The notes: generated by a model not told the origin, from the sequence alone. Positions 8,513 to 16,536 are shown, numbered from the stretch's first letter. The stretch is DNA of 64,000 bases from Phycisphaerae bacterium (GCA_022180725.1 BQMO01000014.1:62001-126000), one strand, 5' to 3'. Numbers and translations are program-made.

Positions 8513-9136
8513 TCAGCTCGACGCCACCTGCATCTGCATGCTCAGGACCTTGACGCGTGCTTCGCGCACGAGGATCACGCGCCGGTACAGCCGGTTCGCC
8601 AGCGTCAGCCGCTTGCGGTTGGCGAAGAAGAAGACCGTGAGGCCCTCGCGGACGAAGAACGCCACGCCGCACTTGGTGTGCTTGTGGAACCAGAAGATGG
8701 CCAGCGGGATCAGCAGCAGCGTCACGCCGAACGTCGCCAGGGCCGCGAGGATCAGCACGCCGATGCCGATGTACAGCGGCATGAGCGAGGGCTGGTAGAC
8801 CGCGCCGCTGTTGATTCCCTCGATGAGCGCGTCCTGGTAGAAGACTTCGCTGGCTTTTCCCACGCGCAGGCACGCCACGCGCCGGTCCGTCAGGCACGCC
8901 CAGCAGTGCTCGCCGAAGACCCAAATCCCGCGCACCCCAAGGTATTCGACTTCGACGACCTGCTCCCCCTCGGACAGAAACTGCCGGAACATGGTCGCGA
9001 TGGCGTCCGGGTCCGAGGCTTTGGCGCGGTCGAGCAGGCTCGTCTGGATGGTGATCTGTGATGAGGGGGCGCCCACGGCACCCGAAGGCGGGCCGGCGGG
9101 TGCTGGCTGGAGCGGCGGCGGCGTTGGTCCGGTCAT
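8513..9136 (-). CDS. Membrane protein with bacterial-PH-like domain, last gene of the TIR cassette
   Basis: The 207-residue protein has a Pro-rich N-terminus (1-35), a beta-rich segment (about 45-115) that reads like a bacterial PH domain (VFGEHCWACLTDRRVACLRV, then INSGAVYQPSL), two close hydrophobic helices (about 120-150; LYIGIGVLILAAL and a second), and a cytosolic beta tail ending in RVKVLSMQMQVASS. ATG 9136 is preferred because GGAG lies 9 nt upstream; an in-frame GTG is at 9151. It follows the TIR gene by 27 bp on the same strand. A lipid- or envelope-sensing role is conceivable but unproven; I do not recognise a named family. Confidence 0.62.
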   Translation of the reverse strand: MTGPTPPPLQPAPAGPPSGAVGAPSSQITIQTSLLDRAKASDPDAIATMFRQFLSEGEQVVEVEYLGVRGIWVFGEHCWACLTDRRVACLRVGKASEVFYQDALIEGINSGAVYQPSLMPLYIGIGVLILAALATFGVTLLLIPLAIFWFHKHTKCGVAFFVREGLTVFFFANRKRLTLANRLYRRVILVREARVKVLSMQMQVASS

Positions 9137-9163
9137 GGCATGGTACTCCACGAGGGTTCGGAT

Positions 9164-9715
9164 TCACGAATCGGAATCGAGCAGCCGGCCGAAAAGCCCT
9201 TTGCGCTGGCCGCCTTTGCGCGACCAGTCGTCGGGGTGAATCTCCGCCACCGTGCCCTGGGGTGCCTGGTTGGTCAGCGGCGGGGGCGACGCGGCGAAGG
9301 GCGGCGGGGTCGCGATGCCCAGCATCTGCCGCACCTGTCCGCGCAGGCGCTCGATGTGCGACTCCAGCGGCGGGGTCAGCGCGTCGAGCCAGTGCGGCAC
9401 GCTCAGGAAGTACTCCATGTCGTTCGTGGGCTTCACGTCCTCGATGCGGAAGGGCAGGATGGCCACGCCCGCGTTGATCGCCCGCTCGACCTCGCGCATG
9501 ACATTCGCCGACGCGTTGGAATGGCTGGAGAAAATGACCACCATCACCCGGGCGGCCTTGATCGAGGCGACGATCTCGCCCGCGTACGTCCGGCCCGCGG
9601 GGATATCCCGCGGCGCGATCCAACAGCGAACCCCCGCCGCCTCCAGCCCCGCGCACACCGCGTCGGCGTGGGCCTTGTCGTGCGAGGAATACGAGATGAA
9701 GACGTCGTGCGGCAC
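9164..9715 (-). CDS. TIR-domain protein
   Basis: The 183-residue protein is a single TIR domain (1-132) plus a Pro-rich and basic tail. Visible TIR elements are DVFISYSSHDK (4-14), RCWIAPRDI (30-38, BB-loop side), ARVMVVIFSSHSNAS (55-69) and MREVERAI with Glu75 in the position of the NADase catalytic glutamate, then ILPFRIEDV and HWLDALTPP. Bacterial TIRs often cleave NAD+ as immune effectors; others are adaptors. The start is GTG 9715 with TACACT 7 nt upstream and no ribosome-binding site. It lies 33 bp after the CPBP-like gene and 27 bp before a membrane-protein gene, all on the minus strand. No STING, SMODS, Argonaute or NLR partner is present. Confidence 0.88.
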   Translation of the reverse strand: MPHDVFISYSSHDKAHADAVCAGLEAAGVRCWIAPRDIPAGRTYAGEIVASIKAARVMVVIFSSHSNASANVMREVERAINAGVAILPFRIEDVKPTNDMEYFLSVPHWLDALTPPLESHIERLRGQVRQMLGIATPPPFAASPPPLTNQAPQGTVAEIHPDDWSRKGGQRKGLFGRLLDSDS

Positions 9716-9722
9716 GAAGCCC

Positions 9723-9728
9723 AGTGTA
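9723..9728 (-). promoter_or_regulatory. -10-like TACACT, 7 nt before the TIR gene start
   Basis: TACACT on the minus strand lies in the 33-bp gap after the CPBP-like gene, so the TIR gene may have its own leaderless promoter inside the cassette. Confidence 0.45.
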
Positions 9729-9748
9729 CCACGGGGCTGCCCCAGCGC

Positions 9749-10447
9749 CTATCGGGGAAGGTACAGCGCGTGCCCGAGGCCGATGGTAAAGACCAGCAGG
9801 CCGTACAGGGCGTGCTCGAGGCTGACCAGAAGGAGCGAGCGCGACCGGCGGTAGGTCTGGGCAAAGATCAGCCCGCCGGCGAAGGTGAGCAGGATGGCGA
9901 TGGGGTGGTGAAAGACGACGTGCGCCCAGGAGAACGCCGCGGCGCTGGCCCAGATCAGGCTCGACTCGTCCGCGAAGACCCCGCGGTAGCGGTGGAAGAT
10001 GAACGCCCGATAGACGACATTCTGCGGGTAGACCGAGAAGAGCGGGTAGGCCACACAGATGAGCAGCCACAGCCCGGGCCGCTCGCGGGGAAGGCTGAGG
10101 AACCAGTCCGGCGCCAGCGCCCAGACGATGCCCCCAAGCACCACGAGCGCGACCAGCCACAGGCCGAGCACGCCCGGTAGGCCCGGCCCGACGGCGTGGG
10201 AGTTCCACAGCACGCGTCGGTCGAACGTGCGGTCACACGCGAGCATGATCCCGCAGAGCACGAACGCCGAGCCGAGCATCGCCCACAGCGGAAGCGTCAC
10301 TCCCGGCACGGCGAGCAGAGCGGGCATGACCCCGAACAGCGCCGCGAACTCCACGAGGCGGTAGCGACGCTCCGTGGTTGCCAGGATCACGCCGGGATGG
10401 TGGTCCGTCGTTGACAAGGCGACCAGATCACACGCTTCGCGTGCCAT
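9749..10447 (-). CDS. CPBP (CAAX/Abi)-like membrane protein with degenerate active site
   Basis: The 232-residue protein has about six to seven hydrophobic helices and the CPBP layout. Motif 1 (normally E-E-x-x-x-R) reads QNVVYR (142-147), so both glutamates are replaced while Arg147 stays. Motif 2 FSWAH keeps His176, and motif 3 LEH keeps His212. The family are intramembrane glutamic proteases (CAAX processing, bacteriocin self-immunity); without the glutamate, proteolysis is doubtful. AAGGCGG precedes the ATG at 10447. It starts the three-gene minus-strand cassette leading into the TIR gene. Family call is from layout and motifs 2-3. Confidence 0.68.
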   Translation of the reverse strand: MAREACDLVALSTTDHHPGVILATTERRYRLVEFAALFGVMPALLAVPGVTLPLWAMLGSAFVLCGIMLACDRTFDRRVLWNSHAVGPGLPGVLGLWLVALVVLGGIVWALAPDWFLSLPRERPGLWLLICVAYPLFSVYPQNVVYRAFIFHRYRGVFADESSLIWASAAAFSWAHVVFHHPIAILLTFAGGLIFAQTYRRSRSLLLVSLEHALYGLLVFTIGLGHALYLPR

Positions 10448-10495
10448 GCGTCCGCCTTGTTCCGTTTCCGGGTCGGCCGCTTTCAGGCCGCATGC

Positions 10496-11503
10496 TCATG
10501 GCCCGGGCTGGAAGTTCCAGTCGGGGCGGGTCGCCCAGTTGGCCCATCGCCGCATGTCGCGGAGTTGTTCGATGGATTCGGCGGTCACGTGCCCGTCAAA
10601 GGAGGCCGTGATGACTTTCCCGAAGTGCCGGGCGTCGAGGTTGCCCCAGTTACTGGGCATGGCACGGGGGTCGAACCGGTCTGACGCGACCCATCCCCCG
10701 CCCAGCACGTGTGAGCCGCGGGTGCTGGGATGGGCTCGCGGGGCGCGGACGAGCCAGTACCCCGGACGCATTGTCCCGCTGTTGGGGTCGCCGGAGCCCC
10801 AGTTCCACCAGGAGCCGTCCTGCACATCGCCACCCCGGGCCGAGGCGTATACGAGGAGTTGCTGCGGGAAGCGGACCTGGTCCTGCCGGATGACGAAGTA
10901 GCCGCCGCCTTGGGTACGGTGGTTGGGCCCGGGCAGGCCGTTGAGGAACGCCCCGTGTGTGTACGCGCCGCCGACGAAGATGGCGTTGTACCCGAGCGTG
11001 GGGTGGAATGCGAGGGCGGTCTGGAACCAGTTGGAGCCGGGGCTGATCCATTGGCCCGATCCGCCGTCGGACATGGTGCGTTGGTAGAAGTCGTTGAAGG
11101 TCGCTTTGTCGATCTGCATGGCGGTGTAGGGGATGTTGACGGCGGAGTAGTAGTGCCACGTCCAGATCTTGCAGATGGAGCCTTCGAAATAGCGGCGCGG
11201 GTTGAGCGGGTCGCCGGGCGTCATGCCGTAGAGCGCGTTGCTCGCCCCGTGCGCCCAGTTCCAGTGCGGGGCGCCGATGACGACGCGGTCACGGAAGTCG
11301 GTGGTGTACGAGCCGAAGGCGACGATCTGCTGCTGGGCCAGGGCCTCTTCCCGGAGCATCTTGCCCATGGCCTTGGTCTTGCCCAGCCCGGGCAGCAGGA
11401 TGCCGATGAGCAGCGCCACGATGGCGATGACGATGAGCAGTTCGATGAGCGTGAACGCGCGACGACCACCGCACGATCCCGCGTTCGGGTGCAGCCCGGC
11501 CAT
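10496..11503 (-). CDS. Type II pseudopilin with H-X9-DG domain
   Basis: The 335-residue protein has a 15-residue leader, then RRAFTLIELLIVIAIVALLI as the prepilin cleavage site and helix, and a long extracellular domain rich in Trp, Asn and Gly. Near the end HFGKVITASFDG fits H-X9-DG exactly, the mark of a planctomycete pseudopilin-like family. GAGGAGG lies just before ATG 11503. It lies 48 bp upstream of the CPBP-like gene on the same strand, so read-through into the TIR cassette is possible. Partner proteins and function are unknown. Confidence 0.82.
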   Translation of the reverse strand: MAGLHPNAGSCGGRRAFTLIELLIVIAIVALLIGILLPGLGKTKAMGKMLREEALAQQQIVAFGSYTTDFRDRVVIGAPHWNWAHGASNALYGMTPGDPLNPRRYFEGSICKIWTWHYYSAVNIPYTAMQIDKATFNDFYQRTMSDGGSGQWISPGSNWFQTALAFHPTLGYNAIFVGGAYTHGAFLNGLPGPNHRTQGGGYFVIRQDQVRFPQQLLVYASARGGDVQDGSWWNWGSGDPNSGTMRPGYWLVRAPRAHPSTRGSHVLGGGWVASDRFDPRAMPSNWGNLDARHFGKVITASFDGHVTAESIEQLRDMRRWANWATRPDWNFQPGP

Positions 11504-11633
11504 GACGACCTCCTCGGTGCTATTCCACTACTCGGTCGCGAAGAACACGCAACGAATCGGGCGAATGCCCGCGACATCATGCTACCACCGGGGGTATGTC
11601 GGCACAAGCCCCTTTCTTGCGGCAAAAAACGGG

Positions 11634-12539
11634 TCAACGGCCGCGTGCCAGGTCGGCCTCGGCGGCGATGTGCCCGAACGCCGCCCAGTTCGTTTCCGCG
11701 ATGATCCGACGCTTCAAGGCGTCGGCCTGCTCGCGCTGCCCGTGCGCCCCCAGCCATGCGGCTACCCCATACGCCGTCGAGGCTTCCAGCGGCCCATCGC
11801 CGAGCACCGCGTCGCGGCTCAGTTCGCCCTTGTAGAACAGGCACAGGCGGTGGTAGTTCCCATTCTCGAGCACGTCGAGCGCGGGCGTGATCTCTTCCAG
11901 CAGCCGTCGGGCTTCGGCCTCACGCCCCAGCCGCACCAGCGCCAGCACGCGCCAGTGTGTCTCCGACACCAGCATGTCGTCGTTTCGGGGGTGTATCGCG
12001 CGGCGTTCCGCGAATGATTGTTCCGCCGCCGCGAAGCGCCCCCGCAGGTACTGCGCCAGCCCGAGGTGGTAGAAGATGTTGGAGCGATCGGTGGAGCGAG
12101 GCGGGCCTTGGGGCTCGCCGTCCGGTTCGGGGGCATCGGGCGCGTTCACGCACAGCGCCGCCGCTCGTTCGAGATCGCGTGCCGCCAGGTCGAACCGCCG
12201 CAGCGTGATCCACCGGTGCCCCCGGTGCCGCAGCAGGCGGTAACTCTCGGGATACCGGTTCAGCCCCTCGGTGTAGACCTCGACGGCCTTGCGGAACTGG
12301 CCGAGGTACCCCCGCCGGCGACCCACCCAGATGGTGTTCTCCTCGCTCGGGTCGATGACGTACGCCGACTGCGCCTCGGCGAGGTTCGACTGGAGGCGCG
12401 CGAGGCGATCGGGCGCGATTTCGGGGCGAATCAGCGGCCGCCCATCGAGCGACCAGGCCTCCTGATCGGGAACCCATCGCGCGGAACACCCCACCCCCGC
12501 GATGGCCACAAGCAAGGCGAAAACATGGCGCATGTGCAT
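11634..12539 (-). CDS. TPR-repeat lipoprotein
   Basis: The 301-residue protein has a short signal peptide ending at GVGC (lipobox Cys about 18) and helical TPR-like repeats over about 65-280: one around RRGYLGQFRKAVEVYTEGL, another around FYHLGLAQYLRGRFAAAEQS and a third around RVLALVRLGREAEARRLLEE. TPRs mediate protein contacts. TAGACT (12546-12551) is 6 nt before ATG 12539, which favours this start over the ATG at 12533. It is divergent from the thiolase gene. Periplasmic or outer-membrane placement is inferred. Confidence 0.72.
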   Translation of the reverse strand: MHMRHVFALLVAIAGVGCSARWVPDQEAWSLDGRPLIRPEIAPDRLARLQSNLAEAQSAYVIDPSEENTIWVGRRRGYLGQFRKAVEVYTEGLNRYPESYRLLRHRGHRWITLRRFDLAARDLERAAALCVNAPDAPEPDGEPQGPPRSTDRSNIFYHLGLAQYLRGRFAAAEQSFAERRAIHPRNDDMLVSETHWRVLALVRLGREAEARRLLEEITPALDVLENGNYHRLCLFYKGELSRDAVLGDGPLEASTAYGVAAWLGAHGQREQADALKRRIIAETNWAAFGHIAAEADLARGR

Positions 12540-12545
12540 CGACGG

Positions 12546-12551
12546 AGTCTA
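12546..12551 (-). promoter_or_regulatory. -10-like TAGACT, 6 nt before start at 12539
   Basis: TAGACT on the minus strand with a 6-nt spacer to ATG 12539 suggests a leaderless start for the TPR lipoprotein gene. Confidence 0.5.
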
Positions 12552-12584
12552 CCACTCCTACACTGGACCGAAGGAGATGCTTCC

Positions 12585-13790
12585 ATGACGATGCCCGTGA
12601 TTCTCGCCGCCAAGCGGACCCCGATCGGCAAGTTCTTCGGTGGCCTGACCAAGGTTCACGCCCCATTGCTTGGGGCCTATGCCGTGCAAGGCTTATTCGC
12701 CGAGAACGCCCGCCTGAAGGCCGAGGCCGAGGGCGGCAAGTTCGACGAGGTCATCATGGGCTGTGTCCTCCAGGCGGGGCTGGGGCAGAACCCGGCGCGC
12801 CAAGCAGCCCTCAAGGCCGGGCTGCCTGACACGACCTCCTGCGTCACGGTGAACAAGGTGTGCGGCTCGGGCCTCCAGGCCGTCATGCAGGCCGCGCAGT
12901 CCATCAAGGCGGGGGACAACGACCTGGTCCTCGCCGGCGGGTTCGAGAACATGTCCGCCGCCCCGTACCTCGCCCGCGTGCGCGACGGGGCCGGGGCGCC
13001 GAAGTTCGGCCCGGCGACGATGGACGACCACATGCAGTACGACGGGCTGCGGTGCGCCTTCGAGAACTGGGCGATGGGCTGCGCCGCCGATTACCTCGCC
13101 GGCAAGTACGAGGTTTCGCGGGCCGAGCAGGACCGCTGGTCGGCCCGTTCGCACCAGCGGGCCGCCGAGGCGACGAAGAACGGGTACTTCAAGAGCGAGA
13201 TCGTCGCGCTCACGGGCGAGCAGTGCTTCGACAAGCGGTCCCCCGGCGTGGCCGCCGACGAGGGCATCCGCCCCGAGACCACCCTCGACTCGCTGGGCAA
13301 ACTCCGCCCGGTCTTTGACCCCAAGGCCGGGACGGTGACCGCGGGCAACGCTTCGCAGATTTCCGACGGGGGGGCGGCGGTCGTCGTCGCGTCGATGAAG
13401 AAGGCCGAGTCGCTGGGCGTGAAGCCCCTGGCCCGCATCCTCGCGTACCACACGGCGGGCGTAGCGCCCAAGGACCTTTTCCGCGCCCCGGCGCTGGCCG
13501 TGCCCGCGGCGGTCGCCAAGGCCGGGTTGAAGTTGACCGACATTGACCTCTTCGAACTCAACGAGGCCTTCGCCGCCCAGGTGCTCCAGAACATGAAGGA
13601 AGGCGGCATCCCCGAGGACAAGGTGAACATCTGCGGCGGGGCCGTCGCCCTCGGGCACCCCATCGGCGGCTCGGGCGCCCGCTGCCTCACCACCCTCCTG
13701 CACCAGTTGCACCGCACGGGGGGGAAGCGCGGCGTGGTGGCGCTCTGCCTGGGCGGGGGCAACGCCGTGGCCATGGTCGTCGAGGTCTGA
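12585..13790 (+). CDS. Acetyl-CoA C-acetyltransferase (thiolase)
   Basis: The 401-residue enzyme condenses two acetyl-CoA molecules or cleaves acetoacetyl-CoA in the cytosol. It has the thiolase triad: nucleophile Cys93 in VNKVCGSGLQAV, His358 in ALGHPIGGSGAR, and Cys388 in CLGGGNA, with NEAFAAQ before the last pair. Length matches the biosynthetic class (about 390-400). AAGGAGA lies 8 nt before ATG 12585, and TACACT about 20 nt further up may be its -10. The gene stands alone before tyrS, so its pathway (ketone body, PHB or fatty-acid degradation) cannot be read from context. Confidence 0.92.
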   Translation: MTMPVILAAKRTPIGKFFGGLTKVHAPLLGAYAVQGLFAENARLKAEAEGGKFDEVIMGCVLQAGLGQNPARQAALKAGLPDTTSCVTVNKVCGSGLQAVMQAAQSIKAGDNDLVLAGGFENMSAAPYLARVRDGAGAPKFGPATMDDHMQYDGLRCAFENWAMGCAADYLAGKYEVSRAEQDRWSARSHQRAAEATKNGYFKSEIVALTGEQCFDKRSPGVAADEGIRPETTLDSLGKLRPVFDPKAGTVTAGNASQISDGGAAVVVASMKKAESLGVKPLARILAYHTAGVAPKDLFRAPALAVPAAVAKAGLKLTDIDLFELNEAFAAQVLQNMKEGGIPEDKVNICGGAVALGHPIGGSGARCLTTLLHQLHRTGGKRGVVALCLGGGNAVAMVVEV

Positions 13791-13820
13791 GCCGCAGTTC
13801 GCGCGACGCGTATTCCACGC

Positions 13821-15146
13821 ATGACCGACTTCATCTCCGAACTCCAGTGGCGAGGGCGCCTGGCCCAGTGCACCGACGAAACCGGGCTGCGCAAACACCT
13901 CGCTACCGGCACCCGCCGTTGCTACATCGGCTTTGACCCCACCGCCGACTCGCTGACGGTCGGCAACCTCGTGCAGATCATCACCCTCGCCCTCGTCCAG
14001 CGCTCCGGCCACGTCCCCGTCGTGGTGGTGGGGGGCGGCACGGGTCTCATCGGCGACCCCTCCGGCAAGACGGCCGAGCGCACGCTCCGCACCCGCGATG
14101 AGGTCAACGCCAACGTCGAATCCCAGAAGCGCATCTACGACCGCATTCTCGACTTCTCCGCGGGCGCGAAGTACCGCGCGATCCTCCTCAACAACGCCGA
14201 CTGGCTCTGCGAACTCTCGTATCTCGACGCCCTCCGCGACATCGGCAAGCACTTCTCCGTCAACATGATGATCCAGAAGGACTCGGTCCGCGAGCGCCTC
14301 CACAACCGCGACCAGGGCATCTCCTACACCGAGTTCTCCTACATGATCCTCCAGGCCTACGACTTCCTCCACCTCTACGAGAAGCACGGCGTCACCATCC
14401 AGTCCGGCGGCAGCGACCAGTGGGGCAACATCGTCGCCGGTACCGACCTCGTCCGCAAGAAGCATGCGGCGGATGGCGAGTCCTCATCCGCCGAGTCGTT
14501 CGGCCTCACCACCCAACTCATCACCAAGTCCGACGGCGGCAAGTTCGGCAAGACCGAGTCCGGCGCGATCTGGCTCACCGCCAACCGTCCCGGCGAGTCC
14601 GCCGCGAACCGCACCAGCCCGTACGCCTTCTACCAGTTCTGGCTCAACACCGCCGACGCCGACATCCCCAAGTTCCTCCGCACGTTTACGCTTCTCTCGC
14701 ACGCCGATATCGAATCCCTCGAAGCCACGCACGCCGCCATCCCCGGCCAGCGCGACGCCCACCGCGCCCTCGCCCGCCACATGACCACGCTCCTCCACGG
14801 CGAGACCGAAACCCAGCACGCCGAGTCCGCGGCCAAGGCCCTCTTCAGCGGCGAGATTGCCTCCCTCCCCGCCGACCTCCTCACCGAAGTCCTCGCCAGC
14901 GCCCCCAGCACCTCGCACGACAAGGCCACGCTCTCGGCGGGCATCCCCCTCGTTGATCTCCTCGTCACCACCCAACTCGCCCAGTCCAAGCGCGAGGCCA
15001 AAGAGTTTCTGCAAGGCGGCTCCGTCACCCTCAACGGCCGCAAAGTCGGCCCCGACGACAAGGCGACCACCGCCGACCTCCTGCACGGCTCGGTGATCGC
15101 CCTCCGCCGCGGCAAAAAGGCCTGGCACGTCACCCGCTGGGCGTAG
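13821..15146 (+). CDS. tyrS: Tyrosyl-tRNA synthetase
   Basis: The 441-residue class I synthetase charges tRNA-Tyr. The catalytic domain shows YIGFDPTADSL, GGGTGLIGDPSGK, QAYDFLHLYE, SGGSDQWGNI and the KMSKS-equivalent KFGKTESGAIW; an S4-like RNA-binding domain (QLAQSKREAKEFLQGGSVTL and on) forms the last 70 residues. The HIGH signature is altered to TVGN. Length is about 20-40 residues above typical, from a stretch around KKHAADGESSS. It begins 30 bp after the thiolase stop. A 486-bp repeat-rich gap follows. Confidence 0.95.
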   Translation: MTDFISELQWRGRLAQCTDETGLRKHLATGTRRCYIGFDPTADSLTVGNLVQIITLALVQRSGHVPVVVVGGGTGLIGDPSGKTAERTLRTRDEVNANVESQKRIYDRILDFSAGAKYRAILLNNADWLCELSYLDALRDIGKHFSVNMMIQKDSVRERLHNRDQGISYTEFSYMILQAYDFLHLYEKHGVTIQSGGSDQWGNIVAGTDLVRKKHAADGESSSAESFGLTTQLITKSDGGKFGKTESGAIWLTANRPGESAANRTSPYAFYQFWLNTADADIPKFLRTFTLLSHADIESLEATHAAIPGQRDAHRALARHMTTLLHGETETQHAESAAKALFSGEIASLPADLLTEVLASAPSTSHDKATLSAGIPLVDLLVTTQLAQSKREAKEFLQGGSVTLNGRKVGPDDKATTADLLHGSVIALRRGKKAWHVTRWA

Positions 15147-15303
15147 CCGATTCTCAACGCGAAGCCCGCGAAGAGGCGAAGGGAACCCTGAGCGCAAGCT
15201 CAGGTCGGGGGCGTGTGCCGGCAGCCAGTGCGCATTGAACGCCGAGGTCGCCGAGCGGAGCGAACGAAGACCGAGAAGGGATTCAATGGGGAACCGGCGA
15301 GCC

Positions 15304-15396
15304 GTGCCACTGTCCTGCGCTTCGCTGGGCCGTGCTTCGCGCAGGGCGGCTGATCGTGGCCCGCACTGCCCCGACGAAGCGTCGGGACAGTGGCAC
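15304..15396. repeat. Long inverted repeat enclosing a nested hairpin
   Basis: GTGCCACTGTCC (15304-15315) is perfectly complementary to GGACAGTGGCAC (15385-15396). CCCGACG-AAG-CGTCGGG (15370-15386) sits just inside the right arm and overlaps it by two bases, so the two structures would compete. Confidence 0.6.
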
Positions 15397-15450
15397 GCTC
15401 CGTCGTCGTATAGAGCCATGCCACCCGCCAGTTGACTCCGACGTGCCGGC

Positions 15451-15480
15451 GATTCACCGCATGTCCACATGCGGGGAATC
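15451..15480. repeat. 30-nt near-perfect hairpin
   Basis: Two 13-nt arms (GATTCACCGCATG and CATGCGGGGAATC) with a TCCA loop pair at 12 of 13 positions; the single mismatch is A against G. Confidence 0.6.
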
Positions 15481-15527
15481 GGTGCGAACCAGCCGAACAC
15501 TGAGAATAAAACGTCGTTCCAGGCAGC

Positions 15528-15559
15528 ACCGATTCCGCCTGGGTACAGACGGAATCGGT
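15528..15559. repeat. 10-bp perfect hairpin
   Basis: ACCGATTCCG (15528-15537) and CGGAATCGGT (15550-15559) enclose a 12-nt loop. No T-tract follows directly on either strand, so it is not a textbook terminator, though it could protect the 3' ends of both convergent messages. Confidence 0.6.
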
Positions 15560-15632
15560 GGCACGGCGACCGCCGTTCTCTTCCCCAGCCCGAAGGGCTC
15601 GACCGTTCGTTGCCGGGCGGTGAAGCGACGAG

Positions 15633-16391
15633 TCAGCGAGGAGCACCACCCCCGGCTCCCCTCCGCCGCCTCCGCGCCAGCATCACCAACCCGCACGCCG
15701 CGAGCGCCCCCGCCCCCGGCGCGGGCGTCGGGGCGATGTTGAAGAACAACAGGTCCACCTGCTGCGCGTTGGGCGAGAGCGCACTGTTCGTCAGGCGCAG
15801 TTCGATCCGTCCGATTCCCGTCAGCCCGTCCATGTGCAGCACCCCGCCCTGGCCCAGGTTCGCGCTGGCGCTGGTGTCGTTCACCCAGAACCGCGTTGAC
15901 ATCCCCGCGGCGGTGATGTTCGTCGTGCTCGTCGAGAAGTACCCGATCGTGCCCGCGGACGTGCTCGGGTATTCGCCCAGGAAGTTCCACGTGTTCGTGT
16001 TGATGGGGTTGTTGTTGAAGTCCCACGCCGAGACGGTGTACTCGTAGCAGTTGTGGATGTTGCCGATGAGCATGCGGCCGGAAGGCCCCCAGCCGTAGTT
16101 GTTCGAGAAGTTGAACGTCACGTCGTTGCCCAGGCCGTTGGTACCGTGAATCTGCAGCGCGGTCGTCAGCGGCGCCTGCGTGGTGATGGCGAAGGGCATG
16201 CCCCAGGTGCCCGGGGCCGCGGCGAAGGCGGGGTGGGCGCTGAAGCCCGTGATCGTCCCCGCCGAACTCGTGTTCGTGTAGGTGTACCCGCTGCTGGAGA
16301 ACTGCCACGACCAATCGAGGTACGGCTGGGCCGAAGCGGCTGCGGCTCCGGACATGACGGCGGCGAGTGCGACGAGTGACTTGGTGTTCAT
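15633..16391 (-). CDS. Exported protein with PEP-CTERM-like (PAPGA) tail
   Basis: The 252-residue protein starts MNTKSL at 16391 with AAGGGA upstream; the longer in-frame extension has no signal. It has a signal peptide (1-23, ending ASAQ), an Asn/Thr/Gly-rich beta body and a C-terminal tail PTPAPGAGALAACGLVMLAR followed by a run of arginines, a PEP-CTERM-type sorting signal. No enzymatic motif is seen. It shares only the tail design with the protein at 7052. Predicted secreted or surface-attached; function unknown. Confidence 0.78.
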   Translation of the reverse strand: MNTKSLVALAAVMSGAAAASAQPYLDWSWQFSSSGYTYTNTSSAGTITGFSAHPAFAAAPGTWGMPFAITTQAPLTTALQIHGTNGLGNDVTFNFSNNYGWGPSGRMLIGNIHNCYEYTVSAWDFNNNPINTNTWNFLGEYPSTSAGTIGYFSTSTTNITAAGMSTRFWVNDTSASANLGQGGVLHMDGLTGIGRIELRLTNSALSPNAQQVDLLFFNIAPTPAPGAGALAACGLVMLARRRRRGAGGGAPR

Positions 16392-16536
16392 GGCGGGTCC
16401 CTTCCTGGGGATAGGCGCCCCTTGGTGGCAGCGACAACCGTGCTCGCGGGTCACGTGGCCCCGCGACTTCACGTCGCGCGCTGAACTGCTGTGGCGCGGG
16501 TAGACTCTCGGCCTCCATCACCCCCCGGGAGCACGC

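Larger units (their letters stand above)
15147..15632. repeat. Hairpin-rich intergenic region, no gene
   Basis: This 486-bp gap between the convergent tyrS and PEP-CTERM genes holds no credible coding sequence. It contains at least five inverted repeats: 15187-15204 (7-bp stem, GCAA tetraloop), 15304-15315 with 15385-15396 (12 bp), 15370-15386 nested in it (7 bp, AAG loop), 15451-15480 (13-bp arms, one mismatch) and 15528-15559 (10 bp). A further small one, AGCCC/GGGCT, lies at 15587-15599. CATTGAA (15232-15238) and TTCAATG (15283-15289) flank a purine-rich stretch. The concentration resembles REP/MITE-like elements, but no transposase or target duplication is seen. Confidence 0.6.

Noticed and set aside
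9164..10447. TIR plus CPBP read as a known abortive-infection operon
   Set aside because: No named system with this gene pair is known to me, and CPBP is degenerate, so only a candidate cassette is reported.
12693..14465. Minus-strand open frame antisense to thiolase and tyrS
   Set aside because: Shadow of two clear plus-strand genes; no start signal or domain.
15304..15559. Inverted repeats considered as a CRISPR array
   Set aside because: The repeats are inverted, not direct, differ in sequence, and have no regular spacers; there are no cas genes in the window.
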